Of a stretch of 64,000 bases of DNA, positions 1-9,860 are shown one piece after another; positions within the stretch are counted from its first letter, which is position 1, and each line of letters starts with the position of its first letter. A program made the translations under genes and the position numbers. Below the pieces are notes generated by a model that was not told the DNA's origin, ran no database searches, and saw only the letters and a list, made by a program, of their open reading frames with translations. The stretch covers positions 128,093 to 192,092 of the forward strand of contig CBDCUL010000011.1 in the NCBI GenBank assembly GCA_965222855.1. Direction: 5' to 3'. The stretch is from JABABV01 sp965222855 (GTDB taxonomy: Bacteria; Bacillota_I; Bacilli_A; Mycoplasmatales; JABABV01).

Positions 1-434
1 GTTCCCCCGATTTCAATAATTAGAAAATCAGTTTTTTTAGCTTTTTGTAAATCGTATATATAATTTTTGATTTCATCAGTGATGTGAGGAATGACTTGCA
101 CTGTTTTACCGTGGAAATCACCATTACGTTCTTTTTCAATTACGCTATGGTATATTCTTCCAGTTGTGATGTTTGAAGATTTAGTTAATTTAATATCAAT
201 AAATCTTTCATAATGACCTAAATCAAGATCCGTTTCTCCACCATCAGCAGTAACATAAACTTCACCATGTTCATAAGGTGAAATTGTTCCGGGATCAAAA
301 TTTATATATGGGTCCATTTTTAAAACGTTAATGCTAAATCCGTTTTCTTTTAATAATGAGCCGATACTAGAAGCTGCAATTCCTTTTCCTAAAGAAGAAA
401 CAACTCCACCTGTAATAAAAATTATTTTTGACAT
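1..434 (-). CDS. pyrG: CTP synthase, N-terminal part (cut by window edge)
   Basis: Amidotransferase-type CTP synthase, which makes CTP from UTP, ATP and glutamine in the cytoplasm. Only about 144 N-terminal residues are in the window. The start reads MSKIIFITGGVVSSLGKGI, the classic P-loop-like opening of the synthase domain. Further on DPYINFDPGTISPYEHGEVY and DGGETDLDLGHYERF are typical of the UTP/Mg binding region. The glutaminase domain lies outside the window. The ATG at 432-434 is the only start compatible with the family's N-terminus. In many Firmicutes pyrG lies beside rpoE (delta subunit), but here rpoE is about 9.5 kb away next to argS. Confidence 0.97.
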   Translation of the reverse strand, partial: MSKIIFITGGVVSSLGKGIAASSIGSLLKENGFSINVLKMDPYINFDPGTISPYEHGEVYVTADGGETDLDLGHYERFIDIKLTKSSNITTGRIYHSVIEKERNGDFHGKTVQVIPHITDEIKNYIYDLQKAKKTDFLIIEIGG

Positions 435-505
435 ATTGATTACTACCTACTCTCTTTTTTTGTTCTATATTACTTATATTTTCATTGATTTAAAATAACA
501 AAAAA

Positions 506-552
506 CTCTATTATTTTTTTAAAATATGCTAGTTTTATAAAAAATAATAGAG
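506..552 (-). terminator. Rho-independent-type terminator after the folate transporter gene
   Basis: A perfect 14-bp inverted repeat: CTCTATTATTTTTT at 506-519 and AAAAAATAATAGAG at 539-552. On the minus strand the stem is followed by a run of T (500-505 on the plus strand is A). It lies 47 bp beyond the stop codon of the upstream gene and ahead of pyrG, so it most likely ends the folC-folT transcript. Confidence 0.7.
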
Positions 553-598
553 AGATATTTTCAAATCTATTTTATTTTAAAATAGTTAAAAAGTCAAT

Positions 599-1243
599 TT
601 ATAATAATTTATCCACACGATAAATTATTAAGACAAAGGATAAGTATATTGGTAATGCTCAAGTTAATTCAATTAAGCGACTAACATATGCTGTCATAAT
701 ACTAACCTTGTTTAGCGGAATATAACCTAGTGATGTCAATCAAATAATATCTAGTGCAAAAGATGTTAATAAATAATTAAGTATGAAAGTAATGATTAAA
801 AAATATGGTTGGTTTTTAAGATGATTTTTATTTCATGCACCAATCACACTTAATAAACAGGCGTTAAAAGTAAATCCAAAATGAAATCCAGGAGCAACAA
901 ATAATAAAGATTTTAATAAATCACTAATAATAGCATTAGTAAATCCTAATAAATAACCGCAACGATAGCCCATATAAAAAACAATAACATCACCAAGTCT
1001 AATTTGAATGAATCCCATAATAGTTAAATTACTAGTAAATCCATTAAGTAAAACAGCCATTGCTATCAAAACACCACTAATAGTAATGTTTCTAACATTA
1101 ATTGTATGCTCATATGTAGTTATTTGTTTGTTAGATGTAGCTTTTTTAGTAACGTTTTTTTCTAAAAATATTACTAAAAAGAAAATCATTATAATTAATA
1201 TTAAAGCAACAGCATTAGTAATTAGTAAAAATTTATTTGACAT
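599..1243 (-). CDS. folT: ECF transporter S component, probable folate uptake (FolT-like)
   Basis: A 214-aa very hydrophobic protein with about six predicted membrane segments. The central stretch SGVLIAMAVLLNGF, then IQIRLGDVIVFYMGYRCGYL and ISDLLKSLL, matches the folate-family ECF S-component pattern (substrate-binding membrane subunit that docks on a shared EcfA/A'/T energizing module). Three in-frame TGA codons are read as Trp. Its ATG overlaps the end of folC by 11 bp, so the two are translationally coupled. Pairing with folC, which retains folates in the cell by polyglutamylation, supports a folate substrate. The specificity is inferred from family and context. The N-terminal 50 residues are longer than in a minimal S component. 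Confidence 0.75.
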
Positions 1244-2390
1244 ATTTTTGCTGCTTTAATCACAAATAAACTTCATTAATAAAATATAAAGAGCCAGTTA
1301 TTAAAAGAGGTTTTTGTAAATTAATATTCTTAATTAATATTGAGCGATAGTCTAATTGATTATTAAAAATATGAGATCTACTAAAATTAAAATTCAGATA
1401 ATGAATATCGGTGAAGTTTTTATTTAATAACTTTTGCATTTCGATAATATTTTTGTTTTTGGAAAATCCTGCCAAAACAGTAAAATTGGTTTTGATTTTT
1501 TTTACTTCTGCAATTAAAACTTTTATTGCTTCAGGATTATGAGCCCCATCTAATATAATTATTGGTTTGGTACTAATTTTACTAAATCTACCAAAAATAA
1601 TATTACTAGGTAATCTTTGAAAATTAATTTTTTTAATTGGTGTTAAATATTGTGCTACTGCAAACGACAGTGCTAAATTACCACTTTGATATTGTGCAAT
1701 ATTATTTGGTAATTTTAATTTTTTAACAAATTTAAAATCATTACTATATTTAGTTACTAAAGATTGATATTTAATTAAATCTGTTATGACAAATAGTTTA
1801 CTTACTGGTTGAATTATCGCTAATTTTTCTAACATTATTTTCTCGATAGTGTCACCTAATATATTCTGATGATCTAAACTAACTGAAGTTAGAATAACTG
1901 CTAATTGATTTTGAAAAAAAATATTAGTCGAATCAATTCTACCACCAATACCAGCTTCAAAAATAGCAATATTAACTTGGTTTTCTTTAAAATACATTAC
2001 AGCAATTAAAGTTCATACACTAAAAAAATTTAAACAATATTCTTCGATTAATGGTTTAATCACTTTTAAATAAGTGCTGACTTTTTTAGCTGTTATCGGA
2101 ATATTATTAATTTGAATTCGATCATAAAAAGTTATTGTGGCGGGTGAAGTAAAAGTTCCAATTTTAGCATAGTGTTCTTGTAAAAATCATTGTAAATACA
2201 TACTAGTAGAACCTTTGCCGTTCGTACCGACTACTTGAATTACTTGTAAAGATTCTTGGGGATTACCTAAATGCGCTAAACATTTAAGCCATAAATTATA
2301 TTTATGTTCTGGTGTTAAATTTTTCTTTAAATTAAATAATGGTAAACTTAATAAAAAATTGGCATTTTTATCATTTTTGGTAAAATACAT
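1233..2390 (-). CDS. folC: Folylpolyglutamate synthase / Mur ligase family
   Basis: A 385-aa ATP-dependent ligase that adds glutamate to folates and so traps them in the cell. Near residue 55 it has the P-loop VVGTNGKGST, and at about residue 135 the FEAGIGGRIDSTN motif. The C-terminal domain has ILDGAHNPEA. All are hallmarks of FolC. Several TGA codons are read as Trp. The start chosen is the ATG at 2388-2390, which begins MYFTKND and has AAGGAG ten bases upstream; an apparent longer frame upstream lies in the leader. The Shine-Dalgarno is buried in a hairpin (see the leader entry). The gene overlaps the following ECF S component. In organisms lacking de novo folate synthesis FolC serves salvage only. 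Confidence 0.93.
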
Positions 2391-2394
2391 AAAT

Positions 2395-2563
2395 AAAATA
2401 CTCCTTTTTATAATAAAACAGGAGTATTTTAAAAAACAGAAAACAATAAACATTAGTGGATGAGCATAACACTTAATTAAATTAAATTAATAATTTTTAA
2501 ATTTATACTCCCATATTTAAAAATATTTAATGTTATGCGGCTCTAATATTACGTTCAATTATA
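2395..2563 (-). promoter_or_regulatory. folC promoter and structured leader with SD-sequestering hairpin
   Basis: A TATAAT box lies on the minus strand at 2558-2563, giving a leader of about 160 nt. A perfect 10-bp hairpin (AAAATACTCC at 2395-2404 on plus, GGAGTATTTT at 2421-2430) includes the folC Shine-Dalgarno in its stem. The anti-SD arm could instead pair with a second GGAGTAT copy upstream (plus ATACTCCC at 2505-2512). An outer 7-bp pairing joins 2464-2470 (GCATAAC) and 2532-2538 (GTTATGC). Two mutually exclusive pairings plus a closed aptamer-like domain are what a translational riboswitch looks like. No match to the known THF riboswitch could be recognised by eye. Confidence 0.5.
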
Positions 2564-2573
2564 ACATAAAAAT

Positions 2574-3461
2574 TTATAACTCGATATCTTTTGAATGAGT
2601 TTTTTTAACTTTAGGAGTTTTTTTATTTTCTAATTGTTTTTCATAAAAATCACTAGTAACAACATTTGATTCTTCAATTTCATCAGATTTGATCATTGGA
2701 TGAATAACTTTTCAAATAAAATACATAACTGCTACATTGAACCACATTTTAATAGTAGCAAATGTGATCCGCACTGTTACGCCGACGGAGTAAGGAATTC
2801 CTAATGTAATTTGGTCTCACATTGGAGTTGAAAAAATTAAATAATATTCAATAAAAAAACAAAATGTTATTATTGGTAATAAATTGTTGAAATTAATTTT
2901 TGATAAATAAAATTTCAAAATAAAAATTACTATTAAAGAAATAATGATTTCGGCATTAATTAAAATTAAATAAATTCATTTATTAGTAATCAATGGTTTG
3001 GAATGTGATTTTCCACTATCAGAATGAAGGAAGAAAGATTTTGGAATAAATACTATGAACAATGTTGCTGTTACAAGGACAACGATAATACTGATTATTA
3101 GTACTCATAATATTTTATAATCTTGCGGTTTAGTATGTTTTGATTTTTTTGATTGTTTAACTCATCTTTTTTGCATTAAAAATACTAATCCAGGAATAAC
3201 TCCTACCATAATCATATCTAAAGTATATCCAGGGAAATAGAATGTTGGACGATATAAAAGTGATAATAAATCAACAACAATCCCACTAACTCCCCCAGCA
3301 ACTGGACCTAATAAAAACCCAGTTATTTTAACTGGTGCTCCGGCTAAGGCAGTTTTAAAAGAAGGAATAGTTACAAAAGCATTCCCTAAAATAACTAAAA
3401 CTATTCCGATGGCAATAAATAAACCAACTACGGCAATTTTACGATTACTTCATTTTTTCAT
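2574..3461 (-). CDS. ECF transporter S component, second copy
   Basis: A 295-aa membrane protein. The opening MKKWSNRKIAVVGLFIAIGI, then FKTALAGAPVKITGFLLGP, GVSGIVVDLLSLL and FPGYTLDMIMVG fit the folate-family ECF S components. A hydrophilic stretch around residues 100-115 and a charged C-terminal tail of about 35 residues extend the usual length of 180-220. ATG 3459-3461 follows AGAGG. TGA codons encode Trp. It lies upstream of the folC leader promoter and in the same orientation, so it may be co-transcribed. Whether both S components take folate, or this one takes another vitamin, cannot be told from sequence. Confidence 0.72.
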
Positions 3462-3530
3462 ATAAAGCCTCTTTACAGTTATTTAATAGTTAAAATAATA
3501 ATCTTGTATAAATATATTTTACCATATTCG

Positions 3531-4235
3531 CTAAATTGCAAAGTTTATCGTTTTAATTTTATTTTTTGTTAAAAAGTTATTAATTTGTGAAAATGGTTTA
3601 GAACCAAAAAAACTATGATAAGCACTTAAAGGTGATGGGTGGCTCGAAGCAATAATAAAGCGATTCTGATTGTTGATTATTGGTATCACTTTTTGGGCAA
3701 AATTTCCTCATAATAAATAACCAAAATTTTGATGATGATTTTCAATATATTTAATTAAATTAATTGTTCATTGTGATCAGCCTATTTTACTATGCGATAA
3801 TGGTTTTCCTTCTTCAACACTAAGTGATCAATTGATTGCAAAAAAACCTTGCTTAAATCAATTTAATAAAGAGTTGTTTTCTTTATTAATCGCAAGGTCG
3901 TTATATAATTCTTTAAAAATATTTCTTAAAGATGGTGGTGTTTTAATATTATTAGCAACCGAAAAAGCAATGCCGGTTGCTTGATTTTTTTGATGATAAG
4001 GATCTTGTCCAATGCAAATAATTTTAATTTGTGACATTGGTAATTCTAAATATTTAAAAATATTTTCAAATTTAGGAAAAATAATTTTATGTTGATATTC
4101 ACTTATGATTATTTTTTCTAATTTTAGAAAATAAGTTTTTTTAAATTCTTGATTAATAAATTCTTTTCAAGATGAATCAACATTTTTATGAAGGAGCAAT
4201 TTTTTGATATCAAAATTATTTATGATATTTTTCAT
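3531..4235 (-). CDS. ung: Uracil-DNA glycosylase
   Basis: A 234-aa family-1 uracil-DNA glycosylase that removes uracil from DNA to start base excision repair. The water-activating motif GQDPYHQ and the DNA-intercalating loop HPSPLSA are both intact. The length matches the family. TGA codons are read as Trp. The ATG at 4233-4235 lies 20 bases inside the end of rlmH, so the two genes overlap and are probably co-transcribed with dnaB and rplI upstream. Confidence 0.97.
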
Positions 4236-4680
4236 TATTATTAATTTTACATCCTCGATAAATTTGTTCTAATAACATTAATCTAAAAATTGCATACGGA
4301 AAAGTTAAATCTGAAAAAGACCAACGTAAATTAACTTGTTGTTTGAAAGTTTTTAAAACACCATTAGACCCACCGATAATAAAAACAATTTTTGCTTGTT
4401 TAAAATCTTGTTGGTCTTTTAAAAACTTTGCAAAATCAACACTATTAATTTTTTTACCAGTAATATCTAATAAAACTGTGTAATAATCTTTTGGAATTTT
4501 TGCCATAATTTTTTCTGTTTCAAATTTCATAGCGTCAGGAGAATTATTTAATTTACTATTAGAAACTACTATTTCATTAAGATCCACATAATGTTTAAGT
4601 CTTTTTTTAAAATCATTAATTAGCATAATTAAGTTGTTATCTTTAATAGTTCCAACTGTGATTAAGCAAATTTTTAACAT
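4216..4680 (-). CDS. rlmH: 23S rRNA pseudouridine-1915 N3-methyltransferase
   Basis: A 154-aa SPOUT-class methyltransferase that modifies helix 69 of 23S rRNA. Full family length. The C-terminal half has the trefoil-knot motifs VFIIGGSNG, RWSFSDLTFPYAIFR and LLEQIYRGCKI, ending in YHK as is usual (YHR/YHK). Its stop overlaps the start of ung and its start lies 2 bp from the dnaB stop. In Bacillus subtilis the homologue is also in the origin region, not far from dnaC and rplI. Confidence 0.96.
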   Translation of the reverse strand: MLKICLITVGTIKDNNLIMLINDFKKRLKHYVDLNEIVVSNSKLNNSPDAMKFETEKIMAKIPKDYYTVLLDITGKKINSVDFAKFLKDQQDFKQAKIVFIIGGSNGVLKTFKQQVNLRWSFSDLTFPYAIFRLMLLEQIYRGCKINNNEKYHK

Positions 4681-4682
4681 AG

Positions 4683-6020
4683 TTATCGCTCTTTCTTAGC
4701 TAAATTGCTAAAAGCATTAGCATATTTATTAAAAGATAAATCAAAATTACCGATACTACCATTTCTATTTTTAGCAATAATAATATTTGTGATCTCACTA
4801 GGGTTGTTTGTTTGCTCATGACTATAGTATGATTCTCGATGTAAAAATAAAATTAAGTCAGCATCTTGTTCGATAGCTCCTGATTCTCTCAAGTCAGACA
4901 TCATTGGGCGCTTATTTTCGCGCTTTTCAACAGAACGTGATAATTGGGCCAATGCAATAATAGGCACCTCTAATTCACGTGCTAATGCTTTTAAAGTACG
5001 TGAGATATTACTAACTTCTTGTTGTCTGTTTTCACTACGTTTTGCACTACCGCTCAATAATTGTAAATAATCAATAATTATTAAACTGAGTTTTTTCTTC
5101 TTATCATGTTTTCGAGCAATTAAACGTAATTGATTAACATTTAAACTAGCATTATCATTAATCGCTAATTTTAAATTACCAACAAGATCTTTACCATGAA
5201 ATAGAATTATATTTTCTTGTTCAGTTAATCCGTTAACAGTTTTAAATTTTTGACTACTAATTTTTGTATTCAATGATAAAATTCTTTGAATTAATTGGTC
5301 TTTGGGCATTTCTAATGAAAACATTAATGTTTCTTTTTTCTTAGCTACATTGTTGGCGATATTTAAAGCTAGCGCTGTTTTACCCATAGAAGGGCGCGCT
5401 GCCAAAATAATTAAGTCACCTTTTTGTAATCCAGATGTAATTTTATCCAAATACGAAAAGCCAGTGTTTAATCCTGGCGGAATGCTTCCTGATTGAATTA
5501 ATTGAATTCTATTGATTGTTTTTTCAACAATAACATTACAATATGTCGTATCTTCATCAGTAGTGTAACCAATACTGCTAATTTCATTTTCTAAAACTTC
5601 TTTAAGTTTTTCGGATTGATCAGCATTACTTCTTGATATTTGGCTATTTCAATTTTGAACAGTATTTTTAAGTTTGTTATGATTATGTCATTTAACTAAC
5701 TCTTCAATATATTTATCTAAACTTTTTATATCAGAATTATCAAATGATAATAAATCTAAAATATATTGTTCACCATCAGTATGTGCTAACAAATTATTTT
5801 TTGATAAATCAGATATAACTAAATGAATGTTAGGTGAATTTTCTTCTGATAAAGTTAGGATTGATTGGTAAATAATTTTATGTTTCGCATCAGTAAAATG
5901 GTCTACAGTAAGTTTATTTACAATATCAAGATAACTTTCTCTGTCAGTAAAAATAATGTTTAAAACGGCTTTTTCAATGTTTAAAACAGCTAAGTTTTGA
6001 TTTTGTGTAGAATTTGTCAT
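4683..6020 (-). CDS. dnaB: Replicative DNA helicase
   Basis: A 445-aa hexameric helicase that unwinds DNA at the replication fork. The N-terminal domain (residues 1 to about 110, LNIEKAVLNIIF) is followed by a linker and the RecA-like ATPase domain with Walker A ARPSMGKTALALN, then LIIIDYLQLL (Walker B, H2) and SDLRESGAIEQDADLI. Several TGA codons in the linker are read as Trp and the frame stays open throughout. The gene is immediately followed by rlmH and preceded by rplI, the conserved Firmicute pairing rplI-dnaB. Confidence 0.98.
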
Positions 6021-6025
6021 GTTTG

Positions 6026-6463
6026 TTAGATTCCTTTTGTATAGACTGTAATTTTTGCAGTAATATTTGCTGGTAGTTTAATTGTTAATTGAGTTTCCCC
6101 TAAACTATTTATTTTATTAGGTGAAATACTTTTTTTATCAATTTTAATATTATTTGATAATAATTTATTAACAATTTGTTTAGTTGATATATGTCCGAAT
6201 AATTTACCATTATTTTGTTTCAATTCAAAATTTAATTTTAATTTGGCTAATTTATCAGCAATTTTTTTGCTGGCTAATTTTAATGCTGTGTATTCTTGTT
6301 CTGATTTTTGATCAATTTCTTTTTTGACATTTCTGGCTGCGTTAGTAGCAACTACTGCTAATTTTTTTGGTATTAGAAAATTCTTAGCATAACCGTCATT
6401 CACATTGATAATAGAACCTTTTTTTCCTTTGTTTTTAATATCTTGTAATAAAATAACTTCCAT
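6026..6463 (-). CDS. rplI: 50S ribosomal protein L9
   Basis: A 145-aa two-domain L9. The N-terminal domain begins MEVILLQDIKNKGKKG and contains VNDGYAKNFLIPKKLA, the 23S rRNA-binding signature. A long connecting helix and a C-terminal domain (GKLFGHISTKQI) follow. Length is normal. SD-like AAGGAG precedes the ATG. Sits between gdpP (2-bp gap) and dnaB (5-bp gap), one transcription unit. Confidence 0.98.
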   Translation of the reverse strand: MEVILLQDIKNKGKKGSIINVNDGYAKNFLIPKKLAVVATNAARNVKKEIDQKSEQEYTALKLASKKIADKLAKLKLNFELKQNNGKLFGHISTKQIVNKLLSNNIKIDKKSISPNKINSLGETQLTIKLPANITAKITVYTKGI

Positions 6464-6465
6464 CG

Positions 6466-8458
6466 TTAATTCTCCTTGTTCGTTTCATGAGATAGCGTAC
6501 CACTTTTATTACTCATAATAATTTGATGTAAATATTCTTTAACTTCAGCAATTGTTTTATTTTCAATAACTGTCGCTGCTGAAGAGAAGTGTCCCCCACC
6601 ATTGTTTAATTTTTCCATAATTAACTGAACATTGTAAGACCCGTTAGAACGGGCAGAAATTTTAATTTCATGTGCCGAAAGTGATGCAATTACAAAACAA
6701 GCTCTACGATTTTCAATTTTTAAAACTTCTTCGCATGATTTTGCAATTTGAGCATAATCTGCTATTTCTGGAGCTGGTAAGATTGCAATAAAAATATTAT
6801 CTTTTACTTCTTCAGCACTTTCACTTATTTTATTAATAATGTAAGAATCTTGGACATTTAATTTTAAAGCATCGTTAGAAACTAAAATGCTGGCATTTCA
6901 TTTTTGTAAAACGGCTGCAGCTTCAAAAGTTCTAGCACTAGTTCTTTGCTTAAAACTATTAGTATCTAAAATAATTCCTGTTAATAAATATTGTGATATT
7001 GATGCCGGAACTCTTAAAACACTACTATCAAAATTCAACATTTCAGTTACTATTTCACAAGTAGATGAAGAAGATGGCATTATGTATTTTTGTGTTACTG
7101 GAACATTTAAAAAGTTATTTCCACTAACGCGATGATGATCAATAATATTAATTTGTGTTTCTTTAACTTTATTTAAAATTTCTTTACCAGCAATCTGGTC
7201 TAAAGCAGAAACATCTACTATCACTATCATCGTTTTAGAATTGATTAGTTTATATGCTTGATTTGGTTTGATTAAAATTTTATCTAAAATTTCTTTTGAT
7301 ATTGTTTTATATAGGAACGTGTGTGCTTTTTCTTCGATTGATATTTCAACAAAGCTAATTGCTTTTTTATGTTGCTTTGCTAAATGCATTATTCCCAGCA
7401 TCGCCCCAATACAATCAAAATCAGCATTTATATGACCCAAAATAATAATGTTACTTGCTTTAACAATATTTTTCACAAAATCATTATTAAAGTTTTTTAT
7501 TTCAACTTTAGAATTGCTAGAGCTAAGTTCTGAAACTGCTCCAAAAAAGTGATTCCCTTTACCATATTCATAAACAACAACTTGATCCCCACCACGAGAG
7601 CGTGATAGTTCTAAAGATTTTAAAGATAAACTTTCTAAAGTTAAAGTGTTACTATGGTTGAAAGCAAATCCTAAAGATAGTGATATTGATAATTTATCTT
7701 TTTTGGCATAATTACGCACAGTATTTAAAATTACAAAATCATCTTTCATTGCTTGTTTTAAACTACTAGCGTTCATAAAAATAATATATTCATCATCGGA
7801 ATAAGATTTAACAGTAGCGTTATATTTATTGCTAAATTTTTGAATTGCACTAATGATCATCTCTTTAGCTTTAAAAAGATCAGAAGTCAATAAAGAACTA
7901 TTTAAGTTACGAAAGTTATCAACTTTAAGAAATCCAATAACTTTTCCTTCTTCAACATACATTTTTTTTTAGCACTTCATATTTAGTAACATTTTTAAAA
8001 ATTAAAGTGTTATTTAAAAAATGATTTTTAACTGAAAAAACAACATTATTAAGAGTTATTTTTTCTTCTCCATCATGATTATTCAATAATTTATTAATCT
8101 TACTATGGATTCTATTAACTGATTTTCCAATATATTTTTTAAAGTTATTATTAAGTAAATATTGGTTTATTCAAATAATATTATTATTAGAATCATAAAC
8201 AACAAGTCCTAAGTTAGATTCTGAAAAGATTTCTTGAAAATGGATTCCGACTAACTCATTAAGAAAATCAGAATTATTTTGCATTAAAATGAAAAAATAA
8301 CATAAATAACAAATAACCAATATATAATTAAAAATAAAAATTAAATAATATCAAAAATGGACATTTTTATTTGTAGTTAAAATAAAAACACTAGTAATTA
8401 CTAATAAAGTAGGAATAATTATTCCTATTCAAAATAAATATTTAAATTTCTTTATCAT
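6466..8458 (-). CDS. gdpP: Cyclic-di-AMP phosphodiesterase GdpP, frame broken once
   Basis: Membrane-bound DHH-DHHA1 phosphodiesterase that degrades c-di-AMP. Starting from the ATG at 8456-8458 there are two membrane helices (about residues 8-55), a PAS-like domain, a degenerate GGDEF domain (SRSRGGDQVVVYEYGKG), the DHH domain (GHINADFDCIG, IIDHHR) and a DHHA1 domain ending NNGGGHFSSAAT. The first 163 codons are in one frame and the rest in the +1 frame. The switch is at a run of nine A on the coding strand (7962-7970), and with eight A the reading would be continuous. An internal ATG at 7960-7962 could also start a soluble GGDEF-DHH fragment. This c-di-AMP enzyme fits with KtrA, a known c-di-AMP target family, in the same window. 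Confidence 0.9.
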
Positions 8459-8511
8459 AATAAAACCTGCCTTATCTTGTGATTAAAATTATACTATATT
8501 AATTAATAAAA

Positions 8512-8541
8512 AAAATAAAATAAGTATACTTATTTTATTTT
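8512..8541 (-). terminator. Terminator of the rpsF-ssb-rpsR operon
   Basis: A perfect 30-bp palindrome (arms 8512-8526 and 8527-8541) that includes the rpsR stop codon, followed on the minus strand by a T-rich tract. The stem is almost all A:T, so it is weak, but its place at the operon end supports the call. Confidence 0.55.
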
Positions 8542-8766
8542 GTAAGGTAATAGTGCCATTTGACGTGCTCTTTTAATAGCATTTGCCAACATTCTTTGGT
8601 AACGTGCTGTTGTACCAGTAGCTCTTCTTGGTAAGATTTTACCATTAGAAGCAATAAAATGTTTTAATAATGTCACATCTTTGTAATCGATGTAAGTTAC
8701 TTTATTTTTTGTAAAGAAACAAACTTTTTTTCTTGCGAAAAAGCGATGTTTTTTCTTGAAAACCAT
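8530..8766 (-). CDS. rpsR: 30S ribosomal protein S18
   Basis: A 78-aa S18 with the conserved core YIDYKDVTLLKHFIASNGKI and the rRNA-binding signature RRATGTTARYQRMLANAIKRA. N-terminal Cys (FFARKKVCFF) is present but the usual zinc-like Cys cluster is not. Last gene of the rpsF-ssb-rpsR operon. Confidence 0.98.
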   Translation of the reverse strand: MVFKKKHRFFARKKVCFFTKNKVTYIDYKDVTLLKHFIASNGKILPRRATGTTARYQRMLANAIKRARQMALLPYKIK

Positions 8767-8786
8767 TGTATAAACCCTCCTCTATG

Positions 8787-9287
8787 TTATAAATCTTCTG
8801 ATCATGGATCATCATCAAACACATTACTATCAGTCTTAGGATTGATATTTGGTGTTTTTGAAGGTTGATCATTATTTGAATCGTTTAAAAAAACGTTATT
8901 TAAATTTTGGTTATTAGATGCTGTTTGTTTACTAGGTGTTTGTTGAAAATCATTATTGTTATTATTGCGATAATCTTTATTCGATTTCGGACTTAAAAAT
9001 TTAACTGTATTGGCTTGTACATCAGTACGGTACACTTGTTGATTATCACTATTTGTGAAATTCGAAGTTTGTATACTTCCCTGGACAGCCACTAAAGAAC
9101 CTTTGAATAAGTGCTTTGCGCAACTTTCAGCTTGAGTTCTTCAAATAGTAACAGGAATAAAATCTGTTTTTTCATTATTAAATGCACGACTAACGGCAAT
9201 AATAAATTTACAATAACTAATGTTATTGCTTGTTCTTTTAAGTTCCGGGTCTTTTGTAAGACGCCCGACTAACACAACATTGTTCAT
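8787..9287 (-). CDS. ssb: Single-stranded DNA-binding protein
   Basis: A 166-aa SSB. The OB fold begins MNNVVLVGRLTKDPELK and continues through AVSRAFNN and the FIPVTIW segment. The second half is an Asn/Gln-rich disordered linker. The acidic tail reads VFDDDPWSEDL, so the protein ends in Leu and lacks the terminal Pro-Phe that most bacterial SSBs use to recruit repair and replication partners. Part of the rpsF-ssb-rpsR operon, the standard arrangement in Firmicutes. TGA codons read as Trp at the tail and in the OB fold. Confidence 0.95.
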
Positions 9288-9316
9288 AAATTAATTTTCC
9301 TACCTTTCAGCATAAA

Positions 9317-9727
9317 TTATCTTTTTGGGTTGTTAGATCTGTGATTGTTATAAGAATTTCTTGAAAAGTTTTTATTAGGAACTCTTTTTTCACGTTCAAT
9401 TCATTTTGTTTCATCTGGTGAAGCAACTGTTAATTTATATTCGTAACCTGTTTCTTTATCTAAATTAACGGCCATAAAACGAACGATGTTCTTTGTTAAG
9501 TTAACTTTTTCAGTTAATTCTTTGATTTCTGCGGGTAGTGCTTTAGCATGTACTAATAAATAACGACCTTTTTTGTCGTGTTGAATTTCGTAAGCTAATT
9601 CACGAACACCTCAATCATTAATCTTTACTTCGGCTTTTAAAATATCTGTAATGATCTTGTTAATTTTTGTTAATTCAGATTCATTCAGATTAGATTTAAC
9701 TATTAGCATAATTTCGTAATTATACAT
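9317..9727 (-). CDS. rpsF: 30S ribosomal protein S6
   Basis: A 136-aa S6. It starts MYNYEIMLIVKSNL and contains the core DWGVRELAYEI with KKGRYLLVHAKA, the S18-facing sheet. A basic C-terminal extension of about 35 residues follows the fold, common in Mollicutes. First gene of the rpsF-ssb-rpsR operon. Its 5' leader contains a hairpin resembling the S6:S18 autoregulatory site. Confidence 0.97.
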
Positions 9728-9735
9728 AAATTTTT

Positions 9736-9772
9736 CCTCCTTTTGGTCAAAATGGACTATAAAGTCAAGGAG
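9736..9772 (-). promoter_or_regulatory. rpsF leader hairpin covering the Shine-Dalgarno
   Basis: On the minus strand CTCCTT (9772-9767) can pair with AAGGAG (9742-9737), which is the rpsF Shine-Dalgarno. An inner GAC/GTC stem (9766-9764 with 9757-9755) stacks above it and leaves an unpaired strand on the SD side. In other bacteria the S6:S18 complex binds a structured rpsF leader to repress its own operon. The position and SD occlusion here fit that, but the conserved loop bases were not verified. Confidence 0.45.
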
Positions 9773-9860
9773 CGTTTTTGTTTGTAAAAAATATAGCTTT
9801 TAAAATTACAAAAAAACTCTTTTCAATTATACAATAAATTTTGGTAAAAGTAAATGTTGC

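Noticed and set aside
2464..2538. tRNA or known THF riboswitch upstream of folC
   Set aside because: No cloverleaf or T-loop, and no recognisable THF aptamer core; only the pairing pattern is supported.
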